Assembly: GCF_000471905.2 (NCBI RefSeq)
Contig: NW_006499435.1
Coordinates: 1,938,153 to 2,002,152 of the forward strand
DNA length: 64,000 nucleotides
Direction of reading: 5' to 3'
DNA from: Amborella trichopoda
Taxonomy: Eukaryota; Streptophyta; Magnoliopsida; Amborellales; Amborellaceae
Every line of letters starts with the position of its first letter. Within the stretch, counting starts at the first letter, position 1. This document shows, piece by piece, positions 60,875 through 64,000 of this stretch. The notes under the pieces were generated by a model. The model had not been told where the DNA came from and ran no database searches. It worked only from the letters and a program-made list of their open reading frames with translations. The position numbers were made by a program, and so were the translations under genes.

Positions 60875-62242
60875 ATGGCTGCTGTGGTTGATGTCGAGAT
60901 TGGTGGTGTAGAAATGCCCATCAAGAAGCGAAAGTTACCACTGTGGATGCTAGGAGTCACTGCTGCAGATAAAATAAGAGACACTACGAGAGAAAGTGAA
61001 GATCTTTTGCCTGACAAAGAAATAGAATTGGAGCAAGCTTCAGAATTGATAGCAAAGCCAGCTTCTGAAAGAAAAAGACCGGACAAAAAGCTTGTGACCC
61101 GTGAAGCCGATGATTCAGATTTGGAGGTAGGGTGCCTGGTCAGGTGCAAGAAAAGGTCAAGGGCTCAAAAATCAAGAAAGGATGATACAGAGAGTGATGA
61201 TTTGAGAGGCAATGGTGAGAAAATTAAACCAGAGAAGAAGTCCAGGAAGAGAAGTTGCACAGTGAAGAGGACTGTTCGAGAGCCTGTTCATTCAAAGAAC
61301 CGAAGTTCAGAGGATTTTGAGAGAGAGAGAAGTGGGGTTGCCGAGGGCCTCTCCTCGGCTGGAGACAATGGAAATGGAGTAGAATTGACAATGGAGGATC
61401 TCATAAGCATGGCTGAAGAGGTATGCAGTTGTTTATTCCTTCTTTCTTTTCTTCTCGTTACTTTTTGTGTTTTCACTCCTGATGAAGCTGAAGCAAATCC
61501 CATGACTTGTAATACGTGGGATAAATGTTTTTTTTGGAATATGCCAGAAGGCTAAAGTATATTAATGTCTTTGACCTATTACCATTTGATAATTGGAAAC
61601 ACCACACAGGATTGAGATATCTATGAGCAGAAAGCAAACCTTCCCCCCCTCCTGGGGTCGCCCCTGGCCCCTCTTTCTCTACTGTGTGTTCCCATTATAT
61701 TAATTATGAATTAATCCTAGGACCATAATCTGCGCTATCAGATGAGATAAACCAGGACCTATGCTTACTTCTGACTAGCCTGGAGGCCTTTTTCTTTTGT
61801 TAAATACTATCATGAGGGCCTTAACTACAGGCGTTACTCCTTGGTCATTAAAGTCTACACTGAAACTTCACATTGATGGAGTCACCTCGTTTGCATGCAC
61901 TTGATATATTTTATGTTATAAATTTCTGCACATTAGTTTGGATTGGGCTGGAATTAGAATATAGTGGTTGCAAGATTGTTATTCTAGCCAAGGATGATCC
62001 GTTTTGTGCCATATTCGGTCTGAAATTTGCTATACTTTTCCCCATCCTATATACATTTAGTTGCAAAATCATGTGTGTTCAGGTTTCAAAACAATTTTAA
62101 ATGTTGAGATGGAGCCACTTTTATTGACTTTAATTTCAACAGTGAAACACGTGAAATTTTGTGGATCAATCTTCTGTGCGATTTCTGGAGTTGTGTTCTA
62201 GTGGGCAAGAGGTTTTTTCTATACCTCTGACTTTTGGTATGT

Positions 62243-62293
<51 letters not shown>

Positions 62294-62766
62294 TTCATTT
62301 GTTCAATTTCATAGGGCTCGTGTATATTGCAATTATGCTTTGAGAGAGAGATCTTTTGTTCTAATTCATAGGACTTACGTATATTGCAATTGTGCAGTAT
62401 GTCAAAGCAGATGCGGAGAAGGAAAACAAACCAATTGTAAAGAATCCATCAATATGCAACCAAAAAAACCAAAAGCCAGCGGAGAAAGAAAGTTCTCCAT
62501 ACAAAAGCCAGATGCCCTTGGGCCCAGGCAGTGGCACAGATGACACCACTGATGAGATGCTCGGCCTCTTTCTTGGCCCGTTACTCCCCAAGCCCCCTGA
62601 TAGAGATAGAGATAGAGAGAGAAAACTTGAAGAGTTTGAAGAGGAACTGACCATGGCTTGTTATGAATTCAGTAAAAAGGTAAACAAAGAGACAGAGAGA
62701 GAAGAGGAACCCTTGACGAAGAAGAAAAGCAGCCTCAAAGACAAGGTTTCATTGTTTCTAAACTAA
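60875..62766 (+). CDS. Charged protein with an APLF-type Ku-binding motif; function unknown
   Basis: Two exons, 60875-61420 and 62398-62766, joined in phase 0 (AEE|YVKADAE), give 304 residues. I do not know a named family for it. Residues 18-26 read KRKLPLWML, after a further Lys. This fits the APLF/CYREN/WRN-type Ku-binding motif (basic-x-Arg-x-Leu-Pro-x-Trp-Met). The middle is low-complexity and rich in Lys, Arg, Glu and Ser with several nuclear-localisation-like clusters (KKRSR, KKSRKRS). A short conserved-looking helix, LTMEDLISMAEEYVKADAE, spans the exon junction. Then come GLFLGPLLPKPPDRDRDRER, a helix EEFEEELTMACYEFSKKV, and a basic C-terminus KKKSSLKDKVSLFLN. The end resembles the basic-plus-aromatic Ku motif of XLF, weakly. 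AAG|GTTTC at 62748 could be a donor, so the last exon may not be final. Confidence 0.72.
62243..62294. repeat. (GA)n microsatellite in the Ku-motif gene intron
   Basis: About 25 GA units with one interruption, 100 bases before the exon 2 acceptor. Likely polymorphic in length. Confidence 0.95.
62285..62397 (+). repeat. Tandem duplication of the exon 2 acceptor region
   Basis: GAGAGAGAT.C.TTTGTTC.AATT then CATAGG.CT..CGTATATTGCAATT occurs twice, ending TATGCTT in the first copy and TGTGCAG in the second. Only the second has the AG used as acceptor; a CATAG in both is a possible alternative. Confidence 0.75.
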
Positions 62767-62844
62767 GGATGTATTACACTTTGTATACACATGATACATA
62801 TTAGGCATTGTATTTATGCACGCATTTTGCATTAAGGTTCAGTT

Positions 62845-62905
62845 TTGTCATCGTCATCATCCGAGCTTTATCCAATTATTTGAGGTCGGTTACATCAACT
62901 ATGTA
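62845..62905 (-). mobile_element. Au-like SINE 3' tail fragment
   Basis: On the minus strand: GTAACCGACCTCAAATAATTG, then AAAGCTCGGATGATGACGATG. Same 3' end as 52741-52930, truncated 5'. Confidence 0.5.
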
Positions 62906-63550
62906 AATACTAATGTACAGTATTATTTGATCATTCTTAATGGCATGGTTATGCCATGCATGTATTTTACCTGTGTTTTCATACTTTGAATGGATGGCTC
63001 AGTTCTAATGACACTGCGCAGGAGTAAATAGAGGGCAGTTGTGTTTGTGTGGCGTAGAGAGAGAGAGAGAGGGGAAGGGAGGGAGATGAGAGTGGGCACT
63101 AGGTAACTGGTTAAGGTGGTTGGTGCTTTATGACCTGTTTGATTGATGGAAGCCGTAGCTGCCAGAGCTGTCACTTCTAGATATTGTAGCACTTCCTTGT
63201 TTTATAATAACGAAGTGTTGCACAATTTCTGGAAGCCGCAGCTTCCTTTTATGTTAAAAACTACGTTCCGCCACTTCAACTTGGGAAGATGTGGCTTCCA
63301 AAGCCATACTTACCCTAGTCAAACATGCCATATAGGTTCCCTTCTCATCAAGTTCCAGTGAACATTCAAGACAGAGAGAGGGCGAATATTGCTTCAAATA
63401 GTTGTAGAGCTCAAAAGGCAAAAATCTCAAATTTTTTTTTCAAAAAGAAGAAAAAAAACCATTCCCAAGTAGTTATGTCCAAATGTGTCAACATATAATA
63501 TACATCCAGACGTGCATTCTACGTGCTGTATGTTTTTTTTACCCTAATAA
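62906..63550. other. Convergent intergenic region, probable small MITE at 63130-63340
   Basis: Between the 3' ends of the Ku-motif gene and the GA2ox gene. At 63130-63340, partly inverted ends (GACCTGTTTGATTGATGG against GGCATGTTTGACTAGGG) and an inner AGAAG/GGAAGCC word pair suggest a short DNA element; the duplication was not identified. (GA)n at 63055-63072. Confidence 0.4.
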
Positions 63551-63820
63551 TTATGAGAACCATCTTTGTTTCATGAATTGAGGGGTTACATTCACAGGTG
63601 AAAACGTGAGACCAGTTTTACGGCCCGTTTGTTTGATGTCTTCCACCACTTGTTTCATGTATTGTCTAAATGTGAATTCCTTGTAGAGAGGAGGTTGCAT
63701 GGGAGTTATAATGGGAGTATCATAGGAAGGGCAAAAGAAAAAGGCCGTAGAATGCCTCTCTGCCGTTGGATTAGCCATCACTCTATGTTCCACACTTTTG
63801 TACACACCGTTGCTCCATGC
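63551..63820 (-). CDS. Gibberellin 2-beta-dioxygenase (GA2ox8-like), last exon only
   Basis: The exon follows acceptor TTCTGCAG on the minus strand and encodes 89 residues to a stop. It opens AWSNGVYKSVEHRVMANP and continues ERHSTAFFFCPSYDT and PPLYKEFTFRQYMKQVVEDI, then KQTGRKTGL. These are C-terminal blocks of the C20-GA2ox class of 2-oxoglutarate/Fe(II) dioxygenases, which inactivate gibberellin precursors. His in VEHRV is the last iron ligand; Arg in ERHS binds the 2-oxoglutarate. An exon beginning AWSN is usual for this class. The family end G-L-(P)-R-F is replaced here by GLTFSPVNVTPQF.., as if two bases were lost just after GL, which lengthens the tail by a dozen residues. Upstream exons lie beyond 64000. 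Confidence 0.85.
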   Translation of the reverse strand, partial: AWSNGVYKSVEHRVMANPTAERHSTAFFFCPSYDTPIITPMQPPLYKEFTFRQYMKQVVEDIKQTGRKTGLTFSPVNVTPQFMKQRWFS

Positions 63821-64000
63821 CTGCAGAATTCACAGTTTAAAACTTATATCGGGCTTGGCTCGAGTAGTTAGCAGCTAACATTTAACAACATTATATCTCA
63901 ACTTTGATTCCTCCTGTTGAACATCTCAAAAAAGAAAGAGGATTTTTTTGGTAATTTTATATAAGAAACTCGCAATCTATTTAAAAGGAAAAGTTTATAT
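63821..64000 (-). other. GA2ox intron, running off the window
   Basis: Intron sequence before the last GA2ox exon; the donor and earlier exons are outside the window. Confidence 0.6.

Noticed and set aside
61150-61330. Ku-motif gene as a histone- or SR-type protein because of its Arg/Ser/Lys clusters
   Set aside because: No RS dipeptide run or histone fold; composition fits a disordered nuclear linker.

Overview
This window is nuclear DNA of a flowering plant. It is AT-rich, has long introns with standard GT..AG borders, and carries plant gene families (ATG18 with a BCAS3 domain, NEMP/PNET2, a C20-type gibberellin 2-oxidase, FAR1-type transposon remnants, Au-like SINE tails). Long introns packed with small transposons suggest a dicot or magnoliid; the species cannot be told from the sequence. 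I see no RNA genes, CRISPR arrays, LTR elements or viral sequence.

Layout: (1) 1-3207 is a truncated duplicate of the 3' half of an HROB-like gene; its broken edge abuts a truncated MITE. (2) 3208-6780 is MITE debris. (3) 6790-7410 is a seven-copy minisatellite lying directly before ELOF1 (Elf1 zinc-ribbon elongation factor, + strand, 9430-11270). (4) 13301-18925 is the complete HROB-like gene (- strand, 7 exons, 509 aa), whose 3' half matches 1-3207. (5) 18926-26450 is intergenic. (6) 27325-35364 is an ATG18g/h-like autophagy gene (+ strand, 9 exons, 968 aa). (7) 35365-42353 is intergenic and full of small elements. (8) 42354-56537 is a NEMP/PNET2-type nuclear-envelope gene (- strand, 10 exons, 493 aa). 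One intron holds a 3.8-kb Mutator-like element with about 1.5-kb terminal inverted repeats, and another holds a 976-base assembly gap. (9) 60875-62766 is a two-exon gene for a charged, apparently disordered protein whose N-terminus matches the APLF-type Ku-binding motif. (10) 63551-63820 is the last exon of a gibberellin 2-oxidase that continues past the right edge.

The genes form no operon-like unit; their neighbourhood is the ordinary mix of a plant chromosome. HROB (MCM8-MCM9-linked recombination), ELOF1 (transcription and transcription-coupled repair) and the Ku-motif protein all touch DNA repair, but I would not read linkage as function. The most notable points are the Ku-binding-motif candidate, the HROB partial duplication, the tandem TATA-like repeats before ELOF1, the long-TIR MULE in the NEMP intron, and a dense MITE family with about 15 copies in this window. 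All exon models were spliced by hand; reading frames and phases close across every junction.
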